A DNA stretch of 64,000 nt from Saccharibacillus soli (GTDB taxonomy: Bacteria; Bacillota; Bacilli; Paenibacillales; Paenibacillaceae), in assembly GCA_002189105.1 (NCBI GenBank), contig NIOB01000006.1, positions 717,825 through 781,824 of the forward strand, written 5' to 3'. The position numbers were made by a program, and so were the translations under genes. The notes under the pieces are model-generated. The model did no database searches and was not told the DNA's origin. It worked only from the letters and a program-made list of their open reading frames with translations. Shown here in pieces: positions 52,219 through 61,135 of this stretch; the stretch's first letter is position 1, and each line of letters starts with the position of its first letter.

Positions 52219-55200
52219 CCATCCCTGGCTGCTGCTGTTATTGATTCCGCTGGCGGCATTTGCCGTCTTCGCCATGCGCGGCCCGGCTCGCATCTCCATG
52301 TTCCGCCATCGGTTGGCGGCTTCGCTGCGCACAGCAGCTCTGCTGCTGCTCGTCCTTCTGTTAGCCGGTGTGCAGCTCTATACCGTGCAGCGTCAGCATG
52401 AAGTGGTGTACGCGGTGGATCGCTCGTCCAGTGCGGAATCCAGCAGCGAGGATCACCGCTGGATTTCTTCTTCGCTGGAGCGCAAGGGAGCAGACGATCA
52501 ATATGCAGTCGTCTCTTTCGGTCGAGATGCTTCTGCGGAACAGACGATGAGCGCACAATCGCCGCTGGGGGAGTTATCGGCTTCGGTTGATCCCGACTAT
52601 ACGAATGTACAGCGGGTGCTTCAGCTGGCTTCGGGTATGCTGGGTGTAGGCGATCCCCGAATTGTACTGATGAGTGATGGGGATGAGAATATCGGCAGCA
52701 TGCTGGAGACCGGCCGACTGCTCAAGAATCGGGGCATCACCGTTGATGTTCTGGAAAAGAAACAGGAGAGTGTGCAGGATGCGGCGATTGATTCGCTGTC
52801 ACTGCCTGGCAAGCTCTATCTTGGCGAAGCATTCACGGTTGAAGCGCAGCTTCGCAGCACCTTTTCGGGAACTGCGGAGATTCGGCTCTACGAAGATAAT
52901 GTGGAGATCGGCACCCAGACCGTCAAGGTGGAGCGTGGCGACAGCAAGGTGCTGCTTCAGGGACTGGCCAAACAGCCGGGTCTGCATCGTTATCGGGCTG
53001 AACTCAGTATGCCGGGTGATCGGCAGTCGGCCAACAATGCGTCGTTTGCTTTCACCCGGGTGACCGGAAGCCCTTCGGTGCTTGTTGTCGAAGGCAAGCC
53101 GGGTACATCGACCAATATTGTAAATGCGTTAAAATCAGGCTTGATCGAGACGACGGTGATCGCTCCACAGCTGATGCCTACCGAGCTGGCGGACTATGCG
53201 AAGTATGACAGCATCCTGTTTAACAATGTCTCGGGAGATTCGTTGGGACAGGCGAAAATGGATCTGATCGAGACAGCGGTACGCAGCTATGGCATTGGCT
53301 TTATGATGAGCGGCGGCGATCAGAGCTTTGGACTGGGTGGATATTTTGATACGCCGATCGAGCGGGCGCTGCCGGTCTCCATGGAGCTGGAAGGCAAGCG
53401 GGAGATTCCCGAACTGGGACTGATTCTGGTCATCGACCGATCCGGCAGTATGAGCGGAAGCAAGATCGAGCTGGCGAAGGAAGCGGCAATGCGCACAGTT
53501 GAACTGATGCGTGCCAAAGATACGGTAGGTGTTGTCGCCTTCGACGATCAGCCCTGGTGGGTCGTTCAGCCGCAGAAACTGACGAACAAGGAAGAGATCC
53601 TGGAGCAGATCCAGTCGATTCCAAGCGCTGGCGGGACAAACATTTTCCCTGCCTTGTCTTCTGCTGCCGAAGCGATCAAGGAAGTGGATGCCCAGCGCAA
53701 ACATATTATTCTGCTAACGGATGGTCAATCGGCTGGTGGTGGAAGTTATGAAGATCTGCTGGCTGAACTGGGGGAGCAGCAGGTTACGGTCTCCAGTGTA
53801 GCGGTAGGATCGGATGCGGATCGAAGACTGCTCCAGCAGATTGCTCAATCGGGCAAAGGACGTTTCTATGATGTGCAGGATGAGACGACGCTGCCTGCCA
53901 TCTTCAGTCGGGAAGCTGTGCTGCTGGCACGCACTTATGTCGTGGACAAGCCGTTTGTTCCGGCAGTTGCCGATGCTGGAGACTGGGCGCCTCTGTTTGC
54001 CGACGGTTTGCCGCAAATCAAGGCTTATATTGCCACAACGGCCAAGCCCTCGGCACAGACGGCGCTGGTGAGTCCCGAACCCGATCCCCTGCTGGTCAGA
54101 TGGCAGTATGGATCAGGTCGTTCGGTAGCCTGGACCAGTGATCTGACCGGCAAATGGTCGAGCGATTGGGTATCGTGGGATCAGTTTGCCAGCGTGCTGA
54201 CGCAGACGGTCAAATGGACGTTTCCGCAGTTCAGCGCTTCGCCGTATCGGATCGAGACGAAACTTGGCGAAGGCGGAACCGAATTGAGCGTAACGGCGGC
54301 GCAGCAGGGCGAGGCTCCGCTGCCCGACGAATTGGTCGCCTCCGTGGGGGGCGACAGTGAAGCGGTCGAACCGGTAACACTGGTTCAGACGTCTCCGGGG
54401 CAATATACGGGAACGCTGACCGTTCGTGATCCTGGAGCTTATCTGCTGAATCTCTCGCCAAAGGATCGCTCCCTGGAAAAGAACCCAGCCGATCCGGCAT
54501 CTGCGACTCAGGATTCGACAGGAGATACTCCCGATTCCGCCTCTTCCGGTCTGCCGGCTTCGACCGGCACCGGTCTGGTGATTCCTTATTCACCGGAATA
54601 CCGGATTGCTTCGACTGCGGACGAAAGCGGCAGCCGATTGAAGGAGCTGGCACAGCTGACAGGCGGACGGATGCTGTCGTGGGACGATCCGGCGGCCGTC
54701 TATGCCGAGCCGGCTGCTCCGCATAAACAGATGCGGGATTGGACCACGCTTCTGCTGGCCATCGTGCTGGCCCTGTGGATCGCGGACATTGCGATCCGCC
54801 GTCTGGCCGTTCCGTGGGAACGGCTGGCCGCTGCACTGGCGGCGCCGTTCTCGGCGGCCAGCCGGCGCGGATCGGGCGCCGATTCAGGCGAAGCCGCTCC
54901 TGCGGAGGAAGGCGCAATGGCGCGTCTGTCCGCCGCCAAGCGGCGCAGCACGGCCTTCCGAGGCGGCGAACGCAGCGCCGCCGAGGGCGGAGCCGCGCCT
55001 TCGCCGGGCGCGGCTGATCGACCGCCGCAGCGGGCGGCGGAAGCTCCCCGCTCCGCAGGCGGGGAGCCGGGGTCCACAGCGGAGGGAGGCATTGCCTCCG
55101 CTGTGGACCGGGTCCGCGCGGAGCGCGGCAGCAGCGCACGCGGCGCTGCGCCAGCCCCTGCGGACGAAGCCTCCCGCAGGGAGAACCGGCCCGGCCGCGA

Positions 55201-55399
55201 AGCAGGCCGGGCGCAGCCCCAGGCCGGCAGCAGCCCGCCGGCTGAACCCTCCCGCTCCGCGCAGCCCCGAGCCGGCAGCGCCTCGCCGGCAGAGCCAACC
55301 CGCCCTGCGCAGCCGGGCGGGGAAGCATCGCCGCCGTCCGACTCCGGCGGCAGCGCCATGGATCGACTGTTAGCGGCCAAGAAGCGAAGCGGCCGCTAA
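52202..55399 (+). CDS. Large membrane protein with two VWA-like domains and low-complexity tail
   Basis: 1065 residues, GTG start inside the previous gene. N-terminal TM helices (WLLLLLIPLAAFAVFAM; LLLLVLLLAGVQLYTV), a first VWA-like domain with DRSSSAE (about 72-190), an Ig-like part, a GATase-like domain (FNNVSGDSLGQAKMDLIE ... MMSGGDQSFGLGGY), a second VWA with complete MIDAS LVIDRSGSMSG (about 408-590), a beta-rich domain, a TM helix (TTLLLAIVLALWIADIAI) and a ~190-residue Ala/Pro/Arg/Gly tail. The tail begins and ends with a similar motif (AMARLSAAKRRS and AMDRLLAAKKRSGR). Confidence 0.88.
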   Translation: MGVQFDHPWLLLLLIPLAAFAVFAMRGPARISMFRHRLAASLRTAALLLLVLLLAGVQLYTVQRQHEVVYAVDRSSSAESSSEDHRWISSSLERKGADDQYAVVSFGRDASAEQTMSAQSPLGELSASVDPDYTNVQRVLQLASGMLGVGDPRIVLMSDGDENIGSMLETGRLLKNRGITVDVLEKKQESVQDAAIDSLSLPGKLYLGEAFTVEAQLRSTFSGTAEIRLYEDNVEIGTQTVKVERGDSKVLLQGLAKQPGLHRYRAELSMPGDRQSANNASFAFTRVTGSPSVLVVEGKPGTSTNIVNALKSGLIETTVIAPQLMPTELADYAKYDSILFNNVSGDSLGQAKMDLIETAVRSYGIGFMMSGGDQSFGLGGYFDTPIERALPVSMELEGKREIPELGLILVIDRSGSMSGSKIELAKEAAMRTVELMRAKDTVGVVAFDDQPWWVVQPQKLTNKEEILEQIQSIPSAGGTNIFPALSSAAEAIKEVDAQRKHIILLTDGQSAGGGSYEDLLAELGEQQVTVSSVAVGSDADRRLLQQIAQSGKGRFYDVQDETTLPAIFSREAVLLARTYVVDKPFVPAVADAGDWAPLFADGLPQIKAYIATTAKPSAQTALVSPEPDPLLVRWQYGSGRSVAWTSDLTGKWSSDWVSWDQFASVLTQTVKWTFPQFSASPYRIETKLGEGGTELSVTAAQQGEAPLPDELVASVGGDSEAVEPVTLVQTSPGQYTGTLTVRDPGAYLLNLSPKDRSLEKNPADPASATQDSTGDTPDSASSGLPASTGTGLVIPYSPEYRIASTADESGSRLKELAQLTGGRMLSWDDPAAVYAEPAAPHKQMRDWTTLLLAIVLALWIADIAIRRLAVPWERLAAALAAPFSAASRRGSGADSGEAAPAEEGAMARLSAAKRRSTAFRGGERSAAEGGAAPSPGAADRPPQRAAEAPRSAGGEPGSTAEGGIASAVDRVRAERGSSARGAAPAPADEASRRENRPGREAGRAQPQAGSSPPAEPSRSAQPRAGSASPAEPTRPAQPGGEASPPSDSGGSAMDRLLAAKKRSGR

Positions 55400-55472
55400 C
55401 AGCCTGCCCTTGAGCAGGGCGCTCTGGCTCTACAGACAGCCATAGTCCTTGCAAGTTTAATCTCTGATTCAC

Positions 55473-55518
55473 ACGACTTCAATTTCCGCTGCCCAGTGGA
55501 AATTGAAGTCGTTTTTTT
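55473..55518 (+). terminator. Terminator of the Bat-like operon
   Basis: ACGACTTCAATTTCC (55473-55487) pairs perfectly with GGAAATTGAAGTCGT (55498-55512), then T6. Confidence 0.95.
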
Positions 55519-55641
55519 GTGGGATGGCTCGTTCGTGTTTTACACAAATCGTGATTGGATTTGACTTGCGGCGTCTGGACGAAGGCAGACTTCCCGCTTA
55601 TAAAGAAATAGAGAAGAGGATAACGGGAGGGGGAGGGGGAT

Positions 55642-56886
55642 ATGGACGAATCGTCTTCATCCGATCAGCAGACAGAAAGGCAAAGGCCATTACCGACTTC
55701 GAGTCGGTGGCTGGAGATTTTTTGGGTTTCGACGAAGCTCGGACTGACTTCGTTTGGCGGTCCGATTGCCCATCTGGGCTATTTCCGCGAAGAATACGTC
55801 AAGCGGCGAGGCTGGCTGGATGAGCGTAGTTATGCGGAGCTGGTTGCGCTGTGTCAGTTTCTCCCGGGGCCGGCCAGCAGTCAGGTAGGAATGGGGATCG
55901 GTTTGATGCGCGGCGGACTTATTGGCTCTCTGCTCGCCTGGCTGGGCTTTACGCTGCCATCTGTAATCGTGATGATTGCTTTTGCGGTTATATTGCAGAA
56001 TTTTGATGCGACCGGAGCAGGCTGGATTCATGGCCTGAAGATTGCTGCTGTTGCCGTTGTTGCCCAGGCTGTAACAGGTATGGGAAGAAGCCTGGCACCC
56101 GACCGAACCCGAGCAGCAATTGCCGCACTTGCGGCCTGCGTAGTTCTGTTGGCATCGACAGTGTTTATTCAGATCGCTGTGATGATCGCAGCCGCCTGCG
56201 CTGGAATCCTGCTGTATGGACGACCAAGCGCTGCTGATATGAAGGCATATCACGAATCGAATACGGGGATTAGCGTACCGGTTGGGCGACAAACGGCAGC
56301 GGCCTGCTTGATTTTATTTTTCGGGCTATTCGCTCTGCTGCCGCTTCTGCGTTATTTTGTCCATCATCCGGTTATGCAAGTGTTGGACGGCTTCTATCGT
56401 TCAGGCGCTCTGGTGTTTGGCGGGGGACATGTGGTACTGCCACTGCTTCAACGTGAGGTTTTGCCTACAGGATTTGTAAGCGAAGCGGATTTTCTGTCCG
56501 GCTATGCGGCTGCACAGGCTGTGCCGGGGCCGCTGTTTACCTTTTCCGCTTATCTGGGAATGGTGGGTGCGGGTTGGATTGGAGCACTGGTGGGCACGAT
56601 TGCAATCTTTCTGCCGGGATTTCTGTTGATTGTGGGCACCCTGCCGTTCTGGAGCATCATCAGTCGGAGTCCAGCCATCCGTGCCGTAATGACCGGAGTG
56701 AACGCCGCTGTCGTCGGAATGCTGCTTGCGGCTCTCTATGATCCGGTATGGACTTCCGCCATCGGTTCATCCGCAGATTTCGCTTTGGCAGCGATTTTGT
56801 TTGTACTGCTGATGTTTTGGAAGTTTCCGGCCTGGGTTATTGTAGCAATTGGAGCGGCGGGAGGAGAATTGCTTAGTCTTTTTTGA
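55642..56886 (+). CDS. chrA: Chromate transporter (CHR family, two-domain)
   Basis: 414 residues; ATG 55642 after GGGGGAGGGGG. Two homologous CHR halves: SFGGPIAHLGYFREEYV with FLPGPASSQVGMGIG in the first, and VFGGGHVVLPLLQREVL with AVPGPLFTFSAYLG in the second. About 10-12 TM helices. ChrA exports chromate or takes part in sulfate/chromate antiport; as a single gene with no chrB regulator, the substrate in vivo is not certain. Confidence 0.93.
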   Translation: MDESSSSDQQTERQRPLPTSSRWLEIFWVSTKLGLTSFGGPIAHLGYFREEYVKRRGWLDERSYAELVALCQFLPGPASSQVGMGIGLMRGGLIGSLLAWLGFTLPSVIVMIAFAVILQNFDATGAGWIHGLKIAAVAVVAQAVTGMGRSLAPDRTRAAIAALAACVVLLASTVFIQIAVMIAAACAGILLYGRPSAADMKAYHESNTGISVPVGRQTAAACLILFFGLFALLPLLRYFVHHPVMQVLDGFYRSGALVFGGGHVVLPLLQREVLPTGFVSEADFLSGYAAAQAVPGPLFTFSAYLGMVGAGWIGALVGTIAIFLPGFLLIVGTLPFWSIISRSPAIRAVMTGVNAAVVGMLLAALYDPVWTSAIGSSADFALAAILFVLLMFWKFPAWVIVAIGAAGGELLSLF

Positions 56887-56901
56887 GCGTGAGGGTGGAC
56901 G

Positions 56902-56934
56902 AAAAAAAGCTTCCCGATCTTGGATCAGGAAGCT
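56902..56934 (-). terminator. Terminator of the small minus-strand gene
   Basis: On the minus strand AGCTTCC-TGATC, loop, GATCG-GGAAGCT, followed by T7. Confidence 0.88.
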
Positions 56935-56964
56935 CCCTGGGTTGGAATGGGTCACAATGGACGT

Positions 56965-57177
56965 TTACCGACGCAGTTCATAGAATTCACAGTAGTGTCG
57001 GTCATAATAGCCCAGATCGCTGACGCTGGATTGGATGGCGACCATGGAAGCATCAAAGCGAATGATAAGTCCGCCTGCTTCAATCATCTCATCGTCCTTG
57101 AAAACGCGCACCGTCCGTTCCTGCTCCATTGCTTCTTGAAAATCCAATTCCGTCTCAAGCCTTCGATTGGTGGCCAT
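56965..57177 (-). CDS. Small conserved protein, unknown function
   Basis: 70 residues from ATG 57177 after AAAGGAGG. Sequence MATNRRLETELDFQEAMEQE then VRVFKDDEMIEAGGLIIRFD and QSSVSDLGYYDRHYCEFYE. It is short, acidic and beta-rich, without signal or metal motif. I recall similar small proteins in Paenibacillus but no function. Confidence 0.75.
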   Translation of the reverse strand: MATNRRLETELDFQEAMEQERTVRVFKDDEMIEAGGLIIRFDASMVAIQSSVSDLGYYDRHYCEFYELRR

Positions 57178-57589
57178 GCTGTTCCTCCTTTGTTGCATGT
57201 GGCACACGGCTGCTGGCCGACGCACATTTGGTCTTTATTTTACCATAACCCTGCGGTCATCCCGGAGTCCAATTTGAAAAAGCAAAAATCTTTGTCCAAA
57301 AAAAGCTGTGGATTTTACTTTGATTTTATGTCAAAAGGCAACGAAACCCACAAGTCAGATAAGCCTGATCTTTTTGCCTAAAACGGTTTACATTTTTGAT
57401 GAAAACCCTTTCTCTCTGATGAATAGTGCGTATAATAAAACAAGAAGCGGCAGGTCGGACGCTGCTCGGGACTTGTAGACCGGGAGAGTCAACGCAGATT
57501 TCATCCGTGAGTTTATACATATGACTTCAATTCTCGACTTACGACTTCAAGATGTTAATAATCGAAGTGATCTCTAGGAGGATGAACGA
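57178..57589. other. Divergent gap before the alpha/beta hydrolase
   Basis: 412 bases. TATAAT at 57431-57436 is a likely -10 toward the hydrolase; TGAAAACCCTTTCT (57399-57412) resembles a catabolite-response element imperfectly. ACTTCAA occurs twice (57522, 57543). No gene seen. Confidence 0.45.
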
Positions 57590-58393
57590 ATGGAACCCGT
57601 AATTTTGTGGCCGGAAGGGGCACCTAACGCTCTTGGGAAGACAGACGAGGATGTGCCTGCCCTGTTCCCTTATCTGCTGGAAGGCAAAAATCATGCAGCC
57701 GTGATCGTCTGCCCGGGGGGAGGTTACGAGTTTCGTGCCGATCACGAAGGCGAACCGATTGCCCTGTGGTTGAATACGCTGGGCATTTCAGCCTTCGTAC
57801 TGCGGTATCGGGTTGCGCCTTATCGCTATCCAAGCGCACTGTCTGACGTGAAGCGGGCGATTCGTACCGTACGCCATCGCGCTGAAGAGTTTGGTCTGGA
57901 TGCAGAGCGAATCGGTGTATTGGGCTTCTCGGCAGGCGGCCACCTGGTCTCGACAGCAGGTACTTTGTATGATGCAGGTACTGCCGATTCTGAAGATCCG
58001 ATTGAGCGGCTGTCCAGCCGTCCGGATCTGCTGATGTTATGTTATCCGGTCATCACCATGCAGGACCCTTATACCCATCAAGGTTCACGCAATGCGCTTC
58101 TGGGCAAGGATGTTTCCGCAGAGGAGATTGAATCCCTTAGCAGTGAATTGAATGTGACGAAGGATACACCGCCGACTTTCTTGTGGCATACGTCTGAAGA
58201 CGAAGCGGTGCCTGTAGAGAATAGCCTGCGTTTCGCTTCCGCACTGGGACGCCACGGTGTACGGTTTGACCTGCATGTCTATGCGCTGGGCGGGCATGGT
58301 ATGGGCATGGCTGAAGGGGACGAGCATGTCCGGAACTGGACGGGGCAGGGAGCATCCTGGCTGAAGTTGAACGGATTTACAGAGCAGAGATAA
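57590..58393 (+). CDS. Alpha/beta hydrolase (BD-FAE / acetyl-xylan-esterase-like)
   Basis: 267 residues; ATG after CTAGGAGG. Oxyanion-hole motif VIVCPGGGYEFRADHEG, nucleophile Ser in GVLGFSAGGHLVST, acid in LWHTSEDEAVPVENS, and catalytic His in YALGGHGMGMAEGD. No signal peptide, so intracellular; such enzymes de-esterify imported plant oligosaccharides or act as general carboxylesterases. Neighbouring sugar transporter genes fit that reading. Confidence 0.9.
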   Translation: MEPVILWPEGAPNALGKTDEDVPALFPYLLEGKNHAAVIVCPGGGYEFRADHEGEPIALWLNTLGISAFVLRYRVAPYRYPSALSDVKRAIRTVRHRAEEFGLDAERIGVLGFSAGGHLVSTAGTLYDAGTADSEDPIERLSSRPDLLMLCYPVITMQDPYTHQGSRNALLGKDVSAEEIESLSSELNVTKDTPPTFLWHTSEDEAVPVENSLRFASALGRHGVRFDLHVYALGGHGMGMAEGDEHVRNWTGQGASWLKLNGFTEQR

Positions 58394-58458
58394 GTTCATC
58401 TGAAGCAGGCTGTAGAGCCAACGATCCTAGGGAGTTAACAGCCGTAATAATCAACCCA

Positions 58459-58488
58459 AGCCTCTCCTCAAATGAGGAGAGGCTTTTT
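58459..58488 (+). terminator. Terminator after the hydrolase gene
   Basis: AGCCTCTCCTC, loop AAAT, GAGGAGAGGCT, then T4. Confidence 0.95.
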
Positions 58489-58566
58489 ACATGGTCCGCC
58501 ATGATTTTACAATTAAAATGTGATTCATCAAAAAACAAAGCGGTGAATATAGCAGTGAAAAGTAGT

Positions 58567-58578
58567 GGAAACGTTTCC
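58567..58578. promoter_or_regulatory. LacI/CcpA-type palindrome GGAAACGTTTCC
   Basis: Perfect 12-bp palindrome; the flanking CCTATAG is also shared with the second copy at 58834. It lies ~300 bases before the LacI-type gene. Confidence 0.65.
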
Positions 58579-58756
58579 TATAGCTTAGGTGAAACTTTCA
58601 ATTTGAGGGTCTTTGTTTTTATTCCAAATGGCAAAATAGCTAAATGGAACCGCTTACTTGTCGATATTTTTACACCTTGACATTTGCTTGTTGGATAAAA
58701 ATGAGAGCGGTTTAAAGAAAGCGATTTTTTGATTTAAGAATTTGGCGGAAATCGTA

Positions 58757-58785
58757 TTGACATGTCGAATATTCGGGTTTATGAT
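58757..58785 (+). promoter_or_regulatory. Promoter of the LacI-type regulator
   Basis: TTGACA (58757-58762), 17-bp spacer, TATGAT (58780-58785). The spacer holds the palindrome CGAATATTCG (58766-58775). Confidence 0.85.
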
Positions 58786-58789
58786 GTGT

Positions 58790-58805
58790 ATCGAAACGAT
58801 TCGAT
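58790..58805. promoter_or_regulatory. Operator ATCGAAACGATTCGAT at the regulator's transcription start
   Basis: Near-perfect palindrome of LacI type, five bases after the -10. The same core TCGAAACGATTC occurs before the ABC permease (60065-60076), pointing to a shared regulator. Confidence 0.75.
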
Positions 58806-58811
58806 GGGGTC

Positions 58812-58845
58812 GGAAAACGCTTCCCAGTCGATGGGAAACGTTTCC
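58812..58845. promoter_or_regulatory. Two further LacI/CcpA-type sites
   Basis: GGAAAACGCTTCC (58812-58824, resembles a cre) and GGAAACGTTTCC (58834-58845, identical to 58567-58578) in the leader of the regulator gene. Confidence 0.6.
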
Positions 58846-58872
58846 TATAGATTTCCAAAGATTTGAGGCGGT

Positions 58873-59937
58873 GTGACTGAAAAAGCCAAAAAGTCCACCC
58901 ACAACCGAGGTGAAGCAGCAGACCAGATGAACATCAAGGATATTGCCAAAATTTCTGGCGTGGGCATATCCACGGTATCGAGGGTGCTCAACAACAGCGG
59001 AGTCGTCAGCGACGCAACAAGAGCGAAAGTGCTCTCTGTGGTGAAGCAGCACAATTATGTCCCCAACAGCAACGCACGCAATCTGAAGAAGACTCAGTCC
59101 AATACGATCGCGCTGATGGTCAAAGGCATTTCCAATCCCTTTTTCGCTAACATGATTAAGGAAGTTGAACGCCAGGTCCACTTGAGGGGATGTCCGCTCA
59201 TGATTCAGCAGGTCGAAGATGGAGTCGATGAGATTGCGGCGGCCATGCAGCTCATTAAGGAGAAGAATTTGTACGGCGTCATCTTTATGGGCGGAACGTA
59301 CGATCACTCCGAGGAGGAATTCCGGCAGCTTGGCGTGCCTTTTGTGCTTACGACCATCACGACCATGAAGGACGTGGACCCATCTGCGTTTTCGAGTGTG
59401 TCGATCGATGATGTCACCAGTGCATACAAGGCTACGAGTTACCTGATTTCATTAGGACATCGCAACATTTGTTTCTTGGCCCGGTTCCCTTTTATGGTGA
59501 ACACGATTGGCAACCGCAGGCTTCTGGGGTACAAGAAAGCGCTTGAAGAGCACGGAATCGAATACGATCCGGCGTTCGTCGAAGATTGTGAGTATGCGCC
59601 GAGTTTCGGTTTCGCAGCCGCCAAACGCCTGCTCAGCAAAAATCTGGGGGTGACGGCGATGTTCGCCGCTTCCGATGCCATTGCCATCGGGGCCGCAAAA
59701 GCCGTGTTGTCCTCGGGGTTGTCCATTCCGGGCGATGTTTCGATCGTAGGCTTCGATGGCATCGAGATGGCGGAGTATTACCATCCTTCGCTCGATACGA
59801 TCAGTCAGCCGGGCGTCGAAATGGCCCACGTCAGCGTCGAGATTCTGTTCGATCTGATCGCGGGAGAAACGACCAACCGACATGTGGTATTCGAATCCAT
59901 GCTCGTCAAGCGAGGTTCCAGCCGGAAAGTGAATTAG
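58873..59937 (+). CDS. LacI-family transcriptional regulator
   Basis: 354 residues from GTG 58873 (GAGG four bases upstream); ATG 58927, at MNIKDIAKISGVG, is an alternative with a distant GAGGTGA. DNA-binding HTH IKDIAKISGVGISTVSRVLNNSGVVSDATR with hinge ARNLKKTQSNTIALMV, then a periplasmic-binding-protein-like sensor: FAASDAIAIGAAKAVLSSGL and GDVSIVGFDGIEMAEYYHPSL. The effector is probably a sugar. Surrounded by operators and next to a sugar ABC system, it is a likely repressor of that operon and of itself. Confidence 0.93.
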   Translation: MTEKAKKSTHNRGEAADQMNIKDIAKISGVGISTVSRVLNNSGVVSDATRAKVLSVVKQHNYVPNSNARNLKKTQSNTIALMVKGISNPFFANMIKEVERQVHLRGCPLMIQQVEDGVDEIAAAMQLIKEKNLYGVIFMGGTYDHSEEEFRQLGVPFVLTTITTMKDVDPSAFSSVSIDDVTSAYKATSYLISLGHRNICFLARFPFMVNTIGNRRLLGYKKALEEHGIEYDPAFVEDCEYAPSFGFAAAKRLLSKNLGVTAMFAASDAIAIGAAKAVLSSGLSIPGDVSIVGFDGIEMAEYYHPSLDTISQPGVEMAHVSVEILFDLIAGETTNRHVVFESMLVKRGSSRKVN

Positions 59938-60063
59938 AAAGAGGCGGGAGATGGGGGTAATGCTCCAATCCCGCGTATGCAAAACGCCCGAACGGGCCTT
60001 TCGATCGGCTTCATAAGTAAACGCTTGCTGAAACCGCTCACGGAGCGAGATTTTCGTTTGTTA

Positions 60064-60077
60064 ATCGAAACGATTCA
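60064..60077. promoter_or_regulatory. Operator ATCGAAACGATTCA before the sugar ABC genes
   Basis: Shares TCGAAACGATTC with the operator at 58790. A cre-like AGTAAACGCTTGCT lies at 60016-60029. The permease starts at 60157. Confidence 0.65.
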
Positions 60078-60156
60078 CTCTCCTGCCGGGTCAACCGGCG
60101 AGGCGGCCTTCTTCCAGCAGCACCACAGAGACCCTAGTAGAGTGAGGAGATGTCAT

Positions 60157-61116
60157 GTGAAACCTGCAGCTATTTCCCCCGGGACATCAAAAGGGGAAGA
60201 ATCGAAATTCAAAAGACTATTCGTAGAGATCTGGAAATACCGGATGACGTACACGCTGCTCATTCCCGGACTGATCTGGTTGATCCTGTTCGCTTACCTG
60301 CCGATGGGCGGTCTGTCGCTCGCCTTCAAGCATTATCGTGCCAATGACGGCATCTGGGGCAGTGAATGGACGGGTCTGGAGAACTTCACCTATGTATTCC
60401 GTGACCCTGCGTTCTTCGCTGCTGTATGGCGGACGCTGTACGTCAATGTCATCAAGTTGTTCATCACGTTCCCGTTCCCAATCCTGTTGGCATTGCTGCT
60501 GAACGAACTGCGCATGCGTCGGTACAAGAAAGTGCTGCAAACCGCGTTTACGTTCCCGCACTTCCTGTCCTGGATCATCGTATCGGGTATCATCATCAAC
60601 GTGCTGGCCTATGACGGCTTTGTCAACAGTCTGCTGGCGCTGCTCGGTCTGCCGACGATTAACTTCCTCGGTTCCGAACAGAACTTCTATCCGATGATTA
60701 TCTTGACCGACATCTGGAAATCAACCGGTTGGGGTGCCATCGTATTCCTGGCGGCCATCTCGGGGATTGACCAGGAGCAATACGAAGCGGCGCAGATCGA
60801 CGGCGCAACCCGGATGCAGCAGATGTTCCGAGTCACGCTTCCGAACATTATGCCAACCGTTACGATCATGTTCATCCTGTCTGTGGGTGGACTGATGTCT
60901 TCCGGTTTCGACCAGATCTTCAACTTGGCGAACGCCGCTACACAAAATGTATCGCAGGTGCTCGACGTATACATCTATCGGATTACCTTCCAGTCCTCAA
61001 GTGACTTCGGCTTCTCAACGGCTGTCAGCTTGTTCCGTTCCGTGGTGAACATGCTCCTGCTGCTGATCGCCGACCGTGCAGCGAAGTGGATGGGTGGAGA
61101 CGGATTATTCCGATAA
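60157..61116 (+). CDS. Sugar ABC transporter permease (LplB type)
   Basis: 319 residues from GTG 60157 after GAGGAGATG. Six TM helices (TYTLLIPGLIWLILFAYLPMGG first), with EAA loop EQYEAAQIDGATRMQQMFRVTLPNIMP. FLSWIIVSGIIINVL and the C-terminal AVSLFRSVVNMLLLLIADRAAK match the LplB/YteP group, which imports complex oligosaccharides such as pectin or other plant-glycan products. No ATPase gene in the operon; an MsmX-like shared ATPase would serve it. Confidence 0.93.
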   Translation: MKPAAISPGTSKGEESKFKRLFVEIWKYRMTYTLLIPGLIWLILFAYLPMGGLSLAFKHYRANDGIWGSEWTGLENFTYVFRDPAFFAAVWRTLYVNVIKLFITFPFPILLALLLNELRMRRYKKVLQTAFTFPHFLSWIIVSGIIINVLAYDGFVNSLLALLGLPTINFLGSEQNFYPMIILTDIWKSTGWGAIVFLAAISGIDQEQYEAAQIDGATRMQQMFRVTLPNIMPTVTIMFILSVGGLMSSGFDQIFNLANAATQNVSQVLDVYIYRITFQSSSDFGFSTAVSLFRSVVNMLLLLIADRAAKWMGGDGLFR

Positions 61117-61135
61117 GAGAGGAGAACGCAATCCA

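Noticed and set aside
54231-55472. 413-codon minus-strand frame opposite the VWA gene tail
   Set aside because: Arises from very high GC; Arg/Pro/Ala-rich with no motif, and the plus-strand protein is clearly real.
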